From assembly GCA_021463345.1 (NCBI GenBank), contig JAJTYM010000012.1, positions 1-64,000 on the forward strand: 64,000 nucleotides of DNA, written 5' to 3'. Both the position numbers and the translations under genes were made by a program. Numbering within the stretch: position 1 is the stretch's first letter; every line of letters starts with the position of its first letter. The stretch comes from Pseudobdellovibrionaceae bacterium. Lineage in GTDB: Bacteria > Bdellovibrionota > Bdellovibrionia > Bdellovibrionales > JAMPXM01. The notes under the pieces were generated by a model that saw only the letters and a program-made list of their open reading frames with translations, made no database searches and was not told the DNA's origin. Below are positions 1 to 8,646 of the stretch, one piece after another.

Positions 1-111
1 CCCATGGATGGGCGCAAGAAGCCGGCTTAGCCTGGAGGGCGTGTCCTCAGGGAGGGGGAGAGCCACAAGGTCTTCGCTCCCAACCCTCCGGGAACGCGGC
101 GGGCGCCGCGC

Positions 112-447
112 TCAGTGGCGGATCTTGCTGTGGGCGAGGATCGTGTTTTCCACCAGGTGGAAGTACGCGCGGATCAGAAGCGCGTGGTCCTCGGGGCTCA
201 GGCGCTCGAGGAAACTGCGTTTTTCGGTGATCGTCGGGCGCTCGAGGAACTTCGTGAGCATGTCTTGGACCTTGCCCATGTTGTCGAATGTGAAGAAGTC
301 CCGATCATCCTTCTGTTTGGAGAGAACTTCGGCGATTTCGGCGTTTTCGAAGACGAAGTGGATGCCTTGCGTGGATTGGTGCAGGAGGTATTCGATCTGG
401 TTCAAACCCGAATCGTCCTTCCCGGTCTGGTTGGACACTTTGTCCAT
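112..447 (-). CDS. Small hypothetical protein (111 aa)
   Basis: A 111-residue acidic protein with no signal peptide or membrane segment, so probably cytoplasmic. The start is an ATG preceded by a GGGGAGG ribosome-binding site. The sequence is soluble and helix-rich in appearance, with phrases such as QIEYLLHQSTQGIHFVFEN and RAYFHLVENTILAHSKIR. I do not recognise a family. It points away from the next gene, leaving a 380-base divergent intergenic region. The base composition resembles the surrounding genes and the antisense frame looks like noise, so I consider this the real frame. Confidence 0.6.
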   Translation of the reverse strand: MDKVSNQTGKDDSGLNQIEYLLHQSTQGIHFVFENAEIAEVLSKQKDDRDFFTFDNMGKVQDMLTKFLERPTITEKRSFLERLSPEDHALLIRAYFHLVENTILAHSKIRH

Positions 448-827
448 GCGCCTCCCCGCGTTCTGGGCGATGTCATTTTAAGTGCGACGAAAGTCCCGGC
501 CTCGGGGCCAAACAGTGTTCCGCCCGTCGCGCGAGTCCCCTCCGCTTCGTGCGGAAAAACCCGTTCGGAAACACCTGAATTGATTGTGAGGAGAGCGACT
601 TGCGCGAGCAAGTCAAATCGAGGCGGGTTTGACATAATTCGCCGGGTTTGGGACCATTTATGTAGAGGTCCTGTTGACTTCGCGGGAGACGGATCGGACG
701 CGCAGCTCGATGGGCTTCGAACGGATTCGCGTCGGCTTCAGGTCGGACTCGTTCGGATCGGACTCGTACTCAACGGATGAACGGCGCATCGGAGCGGCAC
801 GGCTCCGAACCGAACGGAGTGAAGAGT
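448..827. other. Divergent intergenic region
   Basis: This is 380 bases between two divergently transcribed genes. A perfect TTGACA lies at 629-634, but no convincing -10 box follows at 16-18 bases. The plus-strand frame starting at 777 has no ribosome-binding site and is better read as leader sequence of the gene that starts at 828. I see no RNA gene or repeat here. Confidence 0.4.
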
Positions 828-1682
828 ATGGGAAAGTCGGTCGCCAAGAAGAAAGTGTCCGGGAGGTTCGCGTCCATGAAGAACCGGATCGTCATCGATG
901 AGTCGCGCGGCCTGGTCTTCTCCAGCGAGGACGAGCTCTACAACCACTTCCTGCCCCAGATCCAGATCCTCGAAAAGGAGTACTTCGCCAGCCGTTCGAA
1001 GGGCGACGTCCCGGAAAGCGAGTTCGAGGGCTATGAGGAATTGCTCGGCAACCTGCTCGACGACCCGGATGAGGTCTGGGAGGACGCGCAGAGCATCCGT
1101 GGCTTCAAAGTGCACAACTACGTGGGGCATTTCAGTTCGGAGACCGAATCGCTGTTTTACGTGGCGATGGTCTATATGACCGGCGACACGCCGAGCTTCG
1201 TGTACCTGCACTTCCCCTCGACGGACGCGGAGCTCGTCGACCGTTATCGTCGCGGCCGCCTCGTGTACGATCGCGTGCAGAAAGAGGTCGAGCGCGGCGC
1301 TGTCGAAGGCGACGCTTTGAGCGAGGGCGACGATCTCGCCGTCGGCCTCTACAAGGCGATGCTCAAGCTGCGCGCGAAGCGCGACGTGCCAGAGGATGAT
1401 TTCAAGGATTACGAGGAGTGCCGCGAATCGACGATCGAGGAGCCGGACGAGATTTGGCGCAGCAACGACCTCAACGGCAACGTTCTCGTGACGTTCATCA
1501 AGGATTTCAGCGACGAGGAGAGCGAGGACCTCCACTACCTCGTCGTCACGATCGAGGACACGCCCTCGTCGAGCCATGCGCTGCTCTTCTCGTTCCCCAC
1601 GCGCGACAAAAACCTCGTCGACCGTTACCGCCATGGGGAGAACCTGCAGGCGGAGGAAGTCGTCCAGGAAGCGAGCCACTGA
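828..1682 (+). CDS. Tandem-duplicated protein, possible PBECR-type nuclease fold
   Basis: A 284-residue acidic, soluble protein made of two related halves (roughly residues 50-145 and 170-270). Both halves share a 'PDEVW/PDEIW' motif after an acidic helix, then a beta-rich stretch, then a closing 'LVDRYR.G' motif. Order and spacing recall the phage Barnase-EndoU-ColicinE5/D-RelE-like (PBECR) nuclease fold, where 'dPdeVw' opens the sheet; this assignment is from memory of the family and is tentative. The start at 828 was chosen because GGAG lies 8 bases upstream; an in-frame ATG at 777 has no such site. No adjacent immunity gene or phage gene is visible. It could equally be a housekeeping protein of unknown role. 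Confidence 0.75.
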   Translation: MGKSVAKKKVSGRFASMKNRIVIDESRGLVFSSEDELYNHFLPQIQILEKEYFASRSKGDVPESEFEGYEELLGNLLDDPDEVWEDAQSIRGFKVHNYVGHFSSETESLFYVAMVYMTGDTPSFVYLHFPSTDAELVDRYRRGRLVYDRVQKEVERGAVEGDALSEGDDLAVGLYKAMLKLRAKRDVPEDDFKDYEECRESTIEEPDEIWRSNDLNGNVLVTFIKDFSDEESEDLHYLVVTIEDTPSSSHALLFSFPTRDKNLVDRYRHGENLQAEEVVQEASH

Positions 1683-1712
1683 AGTCCCGGGCCCCGGGCG
1701 AAGCCTGGTGGG

Positions 1713-2468
1713 TCACCAGCAGAAGCTGTCGGACATGTCCGCGAAGTTCAGGTTCGCGTTCGCGCGCTGGTTCCAGAACGGATGCAGCGGGTGCAGGATC
1801 GCCGGATGGTCGGTCGCGTAGACGTTCGGATCGGCGGAGAAGGCGGGCATCAGCATCCGGGACTCGCCGATGCGGGCGAGGCTGCCGTCGGTTTGGCGTT
1901 CGTCGATGGTGACGATCAGCACGTCCCAGCGCATGTCGACGTCCGAGACGATGATGTCGACTCGGTTGAAGAAGTCGGTGGCCGTCGTCCCTGGGATCGA
2001 ATGGGCGCGGCGCATGTCCGCGACGTCCGTCATGTCCACGTAGTTCATATAGCCCGAGATCATCAGTCCGGCGCCGCTTTCAAAGCGCGTGTTGAGGGGA
2101 GTCTCGTCGAAGTTGATCGCGTTGTCGGCCGGGTTCGTCGCGCTGCCGAGCGCTTCGGCTCGGAAGAAGCGCATCATGTACCTGCCCGTGGTCGCGAAGC
2201 GTTCATCGATGCCCGTGATGCGCAGTCGCAAGAAATCCGGCGCATCCTCGCCGTTCGGAAGCGCGTACGTTTGTATCTTGCCGTCGAGCCTGAGGCCTGA
2301 TGACGAGAACGTGTTGCAATACGCGCCGTCGCCGAGAACCGCGCGGCTGCCGGCCTCGTACACGCCCGCGGTGTTGCGCGCGGTTTTCTTCGCGCCGCAA
2401 CCGCTCAGGGCCAATGCGCCGATCAGGAGCGTCAGGAGCGTCAGTCGGTTCTTGGTTCGGTCGATCAT
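1713..2468 (-). CDS. Putative lipoprotein
   Basis: A 251-residue protein with a charged N-terminus (MIDRTKNR), a hydrophobic stretch and an LSGC lipobox at about residue 25, so it should be lipidated and exported. The start at 2468 follows a strong AAGGGGGG ribosome-binding site; the longer frame upstream is Arg-rich and looks untranslated. The mature part is a mixed alpha/beta domain with 'RLRITGIDERFATTGRYMMR' and 'DVLIVTIDERQTDGSLARIG', ending in Trp. I recognise no family. Its 3' end lies 30 bases from the convergent end of the preceding gene. Confidence 0.8.
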   Translation of the reverse strand: MIDRTKNRLTLLTLLIGALALSGCGAKKTARNTAGVYEAGSRAVLGDGAYCNTFSSSGLRLDGKIQTYALPNGEDAPDFLRLRITGIDERFATTGRYMMRFFRAEALGSATNPADNAINFDETPLNTRFESGAGLMISGYMNYVDMTDVADMRRAHSIPGTTATDFFNRVDIIVSDVDMRWDVLIVTIDERQTDGSLARIGESRMLMPAFSADPNVYATDHPAILHPLHPFWNQRANANLNFADMSDSFCW

Positions 2469-2709
2469 CGGTTCCCCCCTTGCTTGCCCGCCTCGCGACC
2501 GCTTTCCGTCGGTCGCGGGCCTCGCTTTGGAACGGAGCAAGCGAAGTGCCAGGGGGAGAGGTGGTCCGCGACGTCGTTTCGCCGGTTTGCGGTTGTCAAC
2601 GCGTCTCATTCTGAGACATCAATGAAACAGGCGCGCGGAGCGCCCAATTTCGTCCGACATGCGTCGCTGCTGCACGGAACCGGCGACGGGGAAAGGGAAG
2701 GGGGCGTGA

Positions 2710-3618
2710 ATGCGCCGGAAAGGCTTTCAGAAGGTTTTGGCCGTGGTCTTGTCCACGCTCTCGCCCGCGCTCCCGGGGTGCGCGAGCGCCCCGGTGGCGG
2801 CCGTCCCGAATCGAGTCGCTCAACCCGTCGTCGACGGTTTGCCGGCCGTCGGTTTCACGGGGCCGGCCGAGCTCCGGTTGAGCGACCGAACGGGACGGGT
2901 CGAGGTGTTCAAGTACGCGAGTCGTTCGGTTTCGGAGAGTTTCGATCGCGGTCGCTTGCGGGACCGGGAGGAGAGCTCGGCGGAATTCGAAGTGCGCACC
3001 GAAATCCGCGGCCGGCCCGGTGGCGTCGTGGAACAACTCGCGCAGACGACGAGGAAAACCGGGAACATCGATCTACGTTCGCTCGCGTTCCCGGAGGAGG
3101 GCGAAAAGCTGGACCTTCGGCTCACGCGCCAGGGGCGGGTTTTACGGGCCGGGACGTACTTGCCGGACTCGGTGTTCTTCGTGCCGCCGATTTCGCTTCC
3201 GGACGGGCCGGTTTCGGCCGGGGACACGTGGGAGCTGGTCGCGCAGTGGAGGAGTTTCGAGGACGGCACGCCCTTCCAGCTCGAGATCGTCAGCATACTC
3301 AAAGGATTCGTGGCTTGTGGCGATGACCAATGCGCGGATATCGAGCTCTCGGGCGAAGTGAAGATCCCGTTCGAAATGCGCCGGGCGGTCGGCTTCGACA
3401 GCGAGTGGCGGGGCCGCGCGCTGTTCGCGCGCGAAGCGGGGAGCCTCGTCTGGTCGCGCATCGACAGCCTCGAGACCCTGCGCGCGGAAGGCGTGGAGCG
3501 CAGGGTCCATTCATGCCTCGAATCGGTCCTTGTGGAGCCGGCGGCGCTTCATCCGCCGACGATCGCGGGCCCGACATGCGAGGAGGGGCGTATGCCGCAG
3601 GCGTTTCGTTCGCCCTGA
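2710..3618 (+). CDS. Putative lipoprotein
   Basis: A 302-residue exported protein with a basic N-terminus (MRRKGFQK) and an ALPGC lipobox at about residues 20-24, followed by Ala/Pro/Val-rich linker sequence. The mature domain is beta-rich, with 'LPDGPVSAGDTWELVAQWRS' near the middle and a conserved-looking CGDDQC pair of cysteines at about residues 199-204. The start follows an AGGGGG ribosome-binding site. Its end is only 23 bases from the convergent end of mutS2. Function unknown; the overall shape recalls envelope lipoproteins that bind or scaffold other proteins, but that is inference. Confidence 0.8.
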   Translation: MRRKGFQKVLAVVLSTLSPALPGCASAPVAAVPNRVAQPVVDGLPAVGFTGPAELRLSDRTGRVEVFKYASRSVSESFDRGRLRDREESSAEFEVRTEIRGRPGGVVEQLAQTTRKTGNIDLRSLAFPEEGEKLDLRLTRQGRVLRAGTYLPDSVFFVPPISLPDGPVSAGDTWELVAQWRSFEDGTPFQLEIVSILKGFVACGDDQCADIELSGEVKIPFEMRRAVGFDSEWRGRALFAREAGSLVWSRIDSLETLRAEGVERRVHSCLESVLVEPAALHPPTIAGPTCEEGRMPQAFRSP

Positions 3619-3641
3619 CGTCCCCCGGCGCGGGCCGGTTC

Positions 3642-5975
3642 TCAATCCTTGAGTTCGGCCCAAGTCACGCCGTCGCCGCCGGTCTCGGGCGGGGCGGCTT
3701 TCCATTTTTTGACGTAGATGCTGCGCGAGAGGTGCGCGCGGATCGCCTTTTTGAGGGCTTCCGTCCCGTGGCCGTGCACGATCTTCACCCGGTCCTCGTC
3801 GGCGAGCGCGGCGGCGTCGAGCTCGATCTCGATCCGTGAAATCGCCTCTTCCACGCGCTGGCCGCGCACGTCGATCACGCGTTCGGCGTCCCGCAGCGTG
3901 ACCTGCACGCCGGCCGAGCGCCGCACGATGTTTTGCGTGGGGTTGGCGGCGTTGTGGGGAGGCCTCAGTTCTTTCCAGTGGACGAGCAGGCGCATGGAGT
4001 TCGAGAGCACCGGCACTTCGCCTTTGGCGTTGGCGGTGCCCTGCACGACCCCCTCTTGGCCGACGTTGGGGATGAAGACCATCGAGCCGGGCGGATAGAG
4101 TTTTTCGAAGTCCTCGGCCGTCTCGATTTTCCTGCGCTGCGCGGCCGGGGCGGTCGAGGCTTTCATCACTTCCGGGAGCTCGCGTTTGATCTCGGACAGG
4201 CGTTCGTGCTTGCGGAAGACGTTCTCGACTTGAGCCTTCCCGATCATCTCGTCGATCTTTTTCTCGGCCTTCTTCACCGAGCGCTCGAGCCACTGGTCCT
4301 TCTCCTGCCGGAAGCGCTGGATGAGGTCCATGTATTTCTTCTTGGCCTCGCGCGCGCTCCGCGCGTCGTCCTGCAGCTGCCGACGGAGCTCCTGGAGCTC
4401 CTCTTTCGTCGCCTCGATTTCGCGCAGGTGCTGGTGCCGCGCTTTCGTTTCGGGGCTCAGGAACTCGAGGGCGCGCTCGACGACGGCGTCATCGACGCCC
4501 ACTCGGCGGGCGGTCTGCAGGGCGAGCGATTGGCCGGGGACGCCCATGAAGAACTGGTACGTGGGCTGGCCGCTGTCGGAGTTGTACTCGAGGCTGCCGT
4601 TGATCACGCCGCTCCCCGGGCTCCAGCCGACTTTGAGCGGGCCCAGGTGGCTCGTGATCACGCCGAGGGCGCCGTTCCGCGCGTAACATTCGATGAAGCT
4701 GCGGGCGAGGGCCGAGCCCTCCTCGGGATCGGTCGATCCGCAGATCTCGTCGATCAATAGGAGGCTGTCGGAGCCCTTCGCCCGCGTGGCCTCGTTGAGG
4801 ACTTTCAGGTGCGCGGCGAAAGTCGAAAGCCGCGCGTCGACGCTTTGGGCGTCGCCGACGCCGACGAACAGCGACGAGAAAAACGGGAGTTTGGAGCCTT
4901 CCTCGGCGCAGATCAGGAGCCCGCATCGGGCCATTTGAGCGGCCAGGCCCACGGATTTGAGGAGCACCGTTTTGCCGCCTGCGTTCGGGCCCGAAAGGAG
5001 CAGGATGCGCCGGTCTCCGTCGAGACGGATGGAATTCGGGATCACCCTCTCGTTTTTGAGCACGAGCAAGGGATGCCTCACGTCATGAAGGTCGAGGGTG
5101 TTTTCGGAGAAGGACGGGGGCGAGGCCTCGAGGGCGTCGGCGAGCTTCGCTTGGGAAAAGCGCAGGTCGGCCTCGAGGAGGACTTGCCGCGAGCTTTCGA
5201 TCCCGGCGAGCTGCGTGCGCAGGTAGCCTGACAGCGCGATCAACAAGCGTTCGATTTCCTCTTCGATCTCGGCGTCGACTTGGCGCAAGCGGTTGTTGAG
5301 CGGCACAGCTTCGTCAGGTTCCATGAAAACGGTTTGTTTGGACTGGCTCTGCGCGTGGATGATGCCGGGAAAGTGATGCTGCATGCCGCCCTTGACGGGG
5401 ATCACCCAACGGCCCTCGCGCGTGGTGACGTACTTGTCCTGCAGCATCGTCTCCATCTCGTGCGCTTTGACGATCTTGTCGAGCACCGTCTGCAGCGCGC
5501 GCGTCTGGCTCGCCTTTTCGCGGTGCAGATTGTAGAGCGTCTCGCTCGCGTCGCTGCGGATCTCTCCCGACGGGGCCATCAATTGGTCGACCGCCGACAG
5601 CGCGTCGGTCGCGTCCATGAGGCGGTTCTTGAGGTCCTGGATCCAGAGGCCGTTCAGCGGGCGCAAAACCTCGGAGAGCGCGATCGTCTCGAGGCAAAAC
5701 CGCCGCACGTCGCGCAATTCGAGGGTTTGCAGCACGGCTTCGCGTTTGAGCCGCTGGAACCAAGTGGCGAACAGATCCAGGCTTTCCATGAACGGGCGCT
5801 CGCCGCCGCTGAGCACGGCCCGCGCCTCCTGGATTTCGCGGAAACTCCGCTCGGCGGAGCCGGGCGAATCGAGCGGCCTGAGTTCGCGGAGGAGCGCGCG
5901 AGCGGGTTCGCTCGTCGCGAATTTTTCGAGGCGGTTGAGGATTTCGAGCCAATCGAGGGATCTGAGTTCTTCCAC
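3642..5975 (-). CDS. mutS2: Endonuclease MutS2
   Basis: A 777-residue MutS-family ATPase of the MutS2 branch, which lacks the mismatch-recognition domain of MutS and acts on branched DNA or on stalled/collided ribosomes depending on species. Visible parts: N-terminal helical lever/clamp region (1-290), ATPase domain with Walker A GPNAGGKT at 329-336 and 'DEICGSTDPEEGSALA' Walker B, a long coiled coil around 520-600, a small beta domain, and a C-terminal Smr domain from about 695 with 'VIDVRG' and 'VKIVHGHGTEALKKAI'. The start codon is GTG at 5975. Full length and intact. The lnt gene ends 105 bases upstream on the same strand, so the two may be co-transcribed. Confidence 0.95.
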   Translation of the reverse strand: MEELRSLDWLEILNRLEKFATSEPARALLRELRPLDSPGSAERSFREIQEARAVLSGGERPFMESLDLFATWFQRLKREAVLQTLELRDVRRFCLETIALSEVLRPLNGLWIQDLKNRLMDATDALSAVDQLMAPSGEIRSDASETLYNLHREKASQTRALQTVLDKIVKAHEMETMLQDKYVTTREGRWVIPVKGGMQHHFPGIIHAQSQSKQTVFMEPDEAVPLNNRLRQVDAEIEEEIERLLIALSGYLRTQLAGIESSRQVLLEADLRFSQAKLADALEASPPSFSENTLDLHDVRHPLLVLKNERVIPNSIRLDGDRRILLLSGPNAGGKTVLLKSVGLAAQMARCGLLICAEEGSKLPFFSSLFVGVGDAQSVDARLSTFAAHLKVLNEATRAKGSDSLLLIDEICGSTDPEEGSALARSFIECYARNGALGVITSHLGPLKVGWSPGSGVINGSLEYNSDSGQPTYQFFMGVPGQSLALQTARRVGVDDAVVERALEFLSPETKARHQHLREIEATKEELQELRRQLQDDARSAREAKKKYMDLIQRFRQEKDQWLERSVKKAEKKIDEMIGKAQVENVFRKHERLSEIKRELPEVMKASTAPAAQRRKIETAEDFEKLYPPGSMVFIPNVGQEGVVQGTANAKGEVPVLSNSMRLLVHWKELRPPHNAANPTQNIVRRSAGVQVTLRDAERVIDVRGQRVEEAISRIEIELDAAALADEDRVKIVHGHGTEALKKAIRAHLSRSIYVKKWKAAPPETGGDGVTWAELKD

Positions 5976-6080
5976 GCCCAGATGGTAGCAAACCCGCAGG
6001 ACTTTAAGCTAGGGCGTGTTTTCATTTTGACATGCCGGAACGAAACAAGCCATGGCGCCCCGCCCGGCGAATCCGCCGAG

Positions 6081-7634
6081 TCAGCGGTCGGCCGCGCCGT
6101 CGCGCGCGCGGCCGAAGGCGCAGAGGAGGAGCAGCGCCGCGGCCACCAGGAACGGCCAGGCCGGCTCGAGGCGTTCGTAGAACGTTTGGGGCGGGTTGCG
6201 GCGGTACGGCACGCGGAATTGGCCGGACCACTCCTTGTCGAGCGGCGATTTCTCGAGGATCTCGCCGTTGGCGAGGATCGCGGTCGTGATGCCGGTGTTG
6301 GTGGCGCGCACGAGCGGGCGCCGGAACTCGAGAGCGCGCGCGAAAGTCATGTATAGGTGCTGGTTCGGTTCGAAGTACGAGCCGAACCAGGAGTCGTTGG
6401 TCACGTTCACGAAGATCTCGGCGCCGGCCTTCGCGAGGCCGCGCGAGAACCACGGGTAAAGGCCCTCATAGCAAATCTGCGGACCGAGTTTCCAGTTCCC
6501 CCAATCCATCGAGATGGGCCCGTCGCCGCGCCCGAACGCGCTCAGGCCGGGGAAGAACTTCATGACGAACGGGAACCAGTCGGCGCCCGGGAAGTACTCG
6601 CCGAACGCGAGCAGGAGGGTCTTGCGGTACGGCGGCACGGGAAGGGATCCGTCCGGGGCGAGGAGGAAGAGGCCGTTGTAAGTGAGTTTCCCCTGGACGT
6701 CGCGCGAATAGCCGCCGGCGAGCAGGGGCTTTTTGACCGACGACACGAACTCGCGCACCGCTCGGGCGTGCGGGTTGGCGCCGTACGCGTCATCCAGGTA
6801 GTCGGGAAACGCGGTCTCCGGCCAGACGATCATGTCGGAGTCGGGGTGTTTCATCATCCCGGCGCGGCTGTGGGCGAGGTACCGGTCGACGATGTCCTGC
6901 TGGAACGCCTGACCCTTCTCAGCCATGAGTTTTTCGAAATTGCCGATGTTGCCTTGCACGACGAGGAACTTCGCTTCGGCGTCGGACGTTCCGTCCCATT
7001 CCGCTTTGCGGAAGGCGCCGACGGCGTTGACCAGCACGAAGGCCGCCGTCGCGCCGGCGACCCACGCGCGCGCGCGCGCGCGGTTCGTGCGCCGCTCGAG
7101 CCAGGCGGCCGCGAGCGCGGCGTTGACCGCGACCGTGATCACGTTCAGCCCCTGGAAGCCGATGATGTCCGCGACCTGCGCGCCGGGGAGCCCGGCCCAG
7201 AGCCATGGGTAGCCGAGATGCCAGGGAAACAGGACCGGGAACAGCATCTCGAAGAGGGAGAACAGGGCTGCGAACGAAAAAAGGGCCGCGGTCTGGCCGA
7301 GCGCGAGCCGTCGCCGCAGGTAAACGGCGGCGGCGGCCGCCGCCGGGAAGTAGAGGTGCGCGGCCGCGCAAAAGCCGATCAGGACGAGGGCGCCCGCCCA
7401 CCATGGGAAGTGGCCGAACTCGACGGCCGTGTAGGCGATCCAATGAAAGCCGATCGCGTTGAGCAGGAACTGCGTGAGCCAGCCGCCGACGAAAGCTTTC
7501 TTCGGGGAATCGACATCCAGGGAAAAGAGGAACAGGGGCGCTAAACAGAAAAACAACGCCCACGGGGGAAAGGGAATATAGCTTGTTCCGATGAGCAAAC
7601 CTGCTAGAATCGGTAGTCGGTAGGCGTGGAGCAT
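6081..7634 (-). CDS. lnt: Apolipoprotein N-acyltransferase
   Basis: A 517-residue inner-membrane enzyme that adds the third acyl chain to the N-terminal cysteine of lipoproteins. The first 200 residues hold several hydrophobic helices; the periplasmic nitrilase-like domain follows, with the catalytic triad readable as Glu273 (WPETAFP), Lys338 (YRKTLL) and Cys388 (PQICYE). A last hydrophobic helix lies near residue 495. Length is normal for Lnt. Its activity fits the several lipobox proteins in this window (at 1.7, 2.7 and 10.2 kb). The ATG at 7634 lies inside the longest version of the divergent neighbour, which argues that the neighbour starts later. Confidence 0.96.
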   Translation of the reverse strand: MLHAYRLPILAGLLIGTSYIPFPPWALFFCLAPLFLFSLDVDSPKKAFVGGWLTQFLLNAIGFHWIAYTAVEFGHFPWWAGALVLIGFCAAAHLYFPAAAAAAVYLRRRLALGQTAALFSFAALFSLFEMLFPVLFPWHLGYPWLWAGLPGAQVADIIGFQGLNVITVAVNAALAAAWLERRTNRARARAWVAGATAAFVLVNAVGAFRKAEWDGTSDAEAKFLVVQGNIGNFEKLMAEKGQAFQQDIVDRYLAHSRAGMMKHPDSDMIVWPETAFPDYLDDAYGANPHARAVREFVSSVKKPLLAGGYSRDVQGKLTYNGLFLLAPDGSLPVPPYRKTLLLAFGEYFPGADWFPFVMKFFPGLSAFGRGDGPISMDWGNWKLGPQICYEGLYPWFSRGLAKAGAEIFVNVTNDSWFGSYFEPNQHLYMTFARALEFRRPLVRATNTGITTAILANGEILEKSPLDKEWSGQFRVPYRRNPPQTFYERLEPAWPFLVAAALLLLCAFGRARDGAADR

Positions 7635-7670
7635 ACGGAAGAGCTTATCGCCATTGAAGGGAGCGAGCCA

Positions 7671-8600
7671 TTGGAAACCGATGTGTACGGACGCGCATCA
7701 GGGGATTCGGCCCAAACGTTTCACGAACCCGCCTTGCAAACGCGGTGTCCTTCTTGCCGCAAGCTGTTCGCCATAGACGCCTTGCCTATCGATTCGGCTG
7801 AACGCCCGCTCTACCAGTGCCCCGTTTGCGACGTGGCGTTCACGGTCCTGACGTCGCCCGAGGGCGAGTCGGTCGCGAGCGAATTGATCGTGAGCGAGCC
7901 GGAGGGAAGGGCGGCGTTCGTCGAGAGCGTTCGTGTCGAGGACGCTCGAGCCAGTGGCGCGAGCGCCCCGTCGTCCGGAGACGGAGCCGATCCCGGGGGC
8001 GGGCTCGACGAAGCCGTTGGGCGGGGTCGCAAACAGGGACGGAAGCAAGAACAGAGGCAAGCGGCGCTCGCCGTCCCGCTCGCGGAACAGCCGTTCAAGG
8101 GAACCCCCAAAGCTCCTCCCGCCGCCGCGGAAAAAACCGGGTCGGAATCGTTCCCAGACGAGGAGATCTTCGTCGCGGAGCTCGCGCTCGGCGCGAAGCC
8201 GGAGCTGATCCTCCTCTGGAAGCGGATCATCGACGATTACGAGGACGGCTCCAAGCACGAGGCGTTCTTGAGCGCCTGCCTGAAAACCGGCGCCCTCGCG
8301 TACGCGGCCCACAAGTACGGCCGCATCCTCCAGCAGTTCCCAGATGAGGAGATCGCGCGTCGGATGCGCAAGCGCTTGGTGGCGCTCGCGAGTTCGCCCG
8401 CCGAGCCGGTCGGCGATCTCGCGAAGCCGGTCATGGGCGTCCGCATGCCGGGTTTGAATTCGATGGCGATCGCGCTTGGCACGGCGACCGCCGTGATGGG
8501 CTTGTCTTTCCCAGACATGCAGAACATGACCGGCGTCGGCGCAGCGATGGTGGCGCTCGCCCTGGGGTTGAGGTTCTTCGCCAACCGCTCCGGGGCCTAG
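7671..8600 (+). CDS. Zinc-ribbon protein with C-terminal membrane segments
   Basis: A 309-residue protein with an N-terminal CPSC...CPVC zinc ribbon of the MJ0042 type, a long low-complexity charged/Pro-rich middle, a helical segment around 160-240, and two hydrophobic stretches at the C-terminus that suggest a membrane anchor. I place the start at TTG 7671, seven bases after AAGGGAG; a GTG at 7626 in the same frame would overlap the first codons of the divergent lnt gene. In related bacteria such zinc-ribbon/membrane proteins are annotated without function. The role is unknown. Confidence 0.7.
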   Translation: METDVYGRASGDSAQTFHEPALQTRCPSCRKLFAIDALPIDSAERPLYQCPVCDVAFTVLTSPEGESVASELIVSEPEGRAAFVESVRVEDARASGASAPSSGDGADPGGGLDEAVGRGRKQGRKQEQRQAALAVPLAEQPFKGTPKAPPAAAEKTGSESFPDEEIFVAELALGAKPELILLWKRIIDDYEDGSKHEAFLSACLKTGALAYAAHKYGRILQQFPDEEIARRMRKRLVALASSPAEPVGDLAKPVMGVRMPGLNSMAIALGTATAVMGLSFPDMQNMTGVGAAMVALALGLRFFANRSGA

Positions 8601-8646
8601 GCCGAATCCAGGTCCGCTCCAAGCCCAAGCGGCGATCCGAAAAAAA

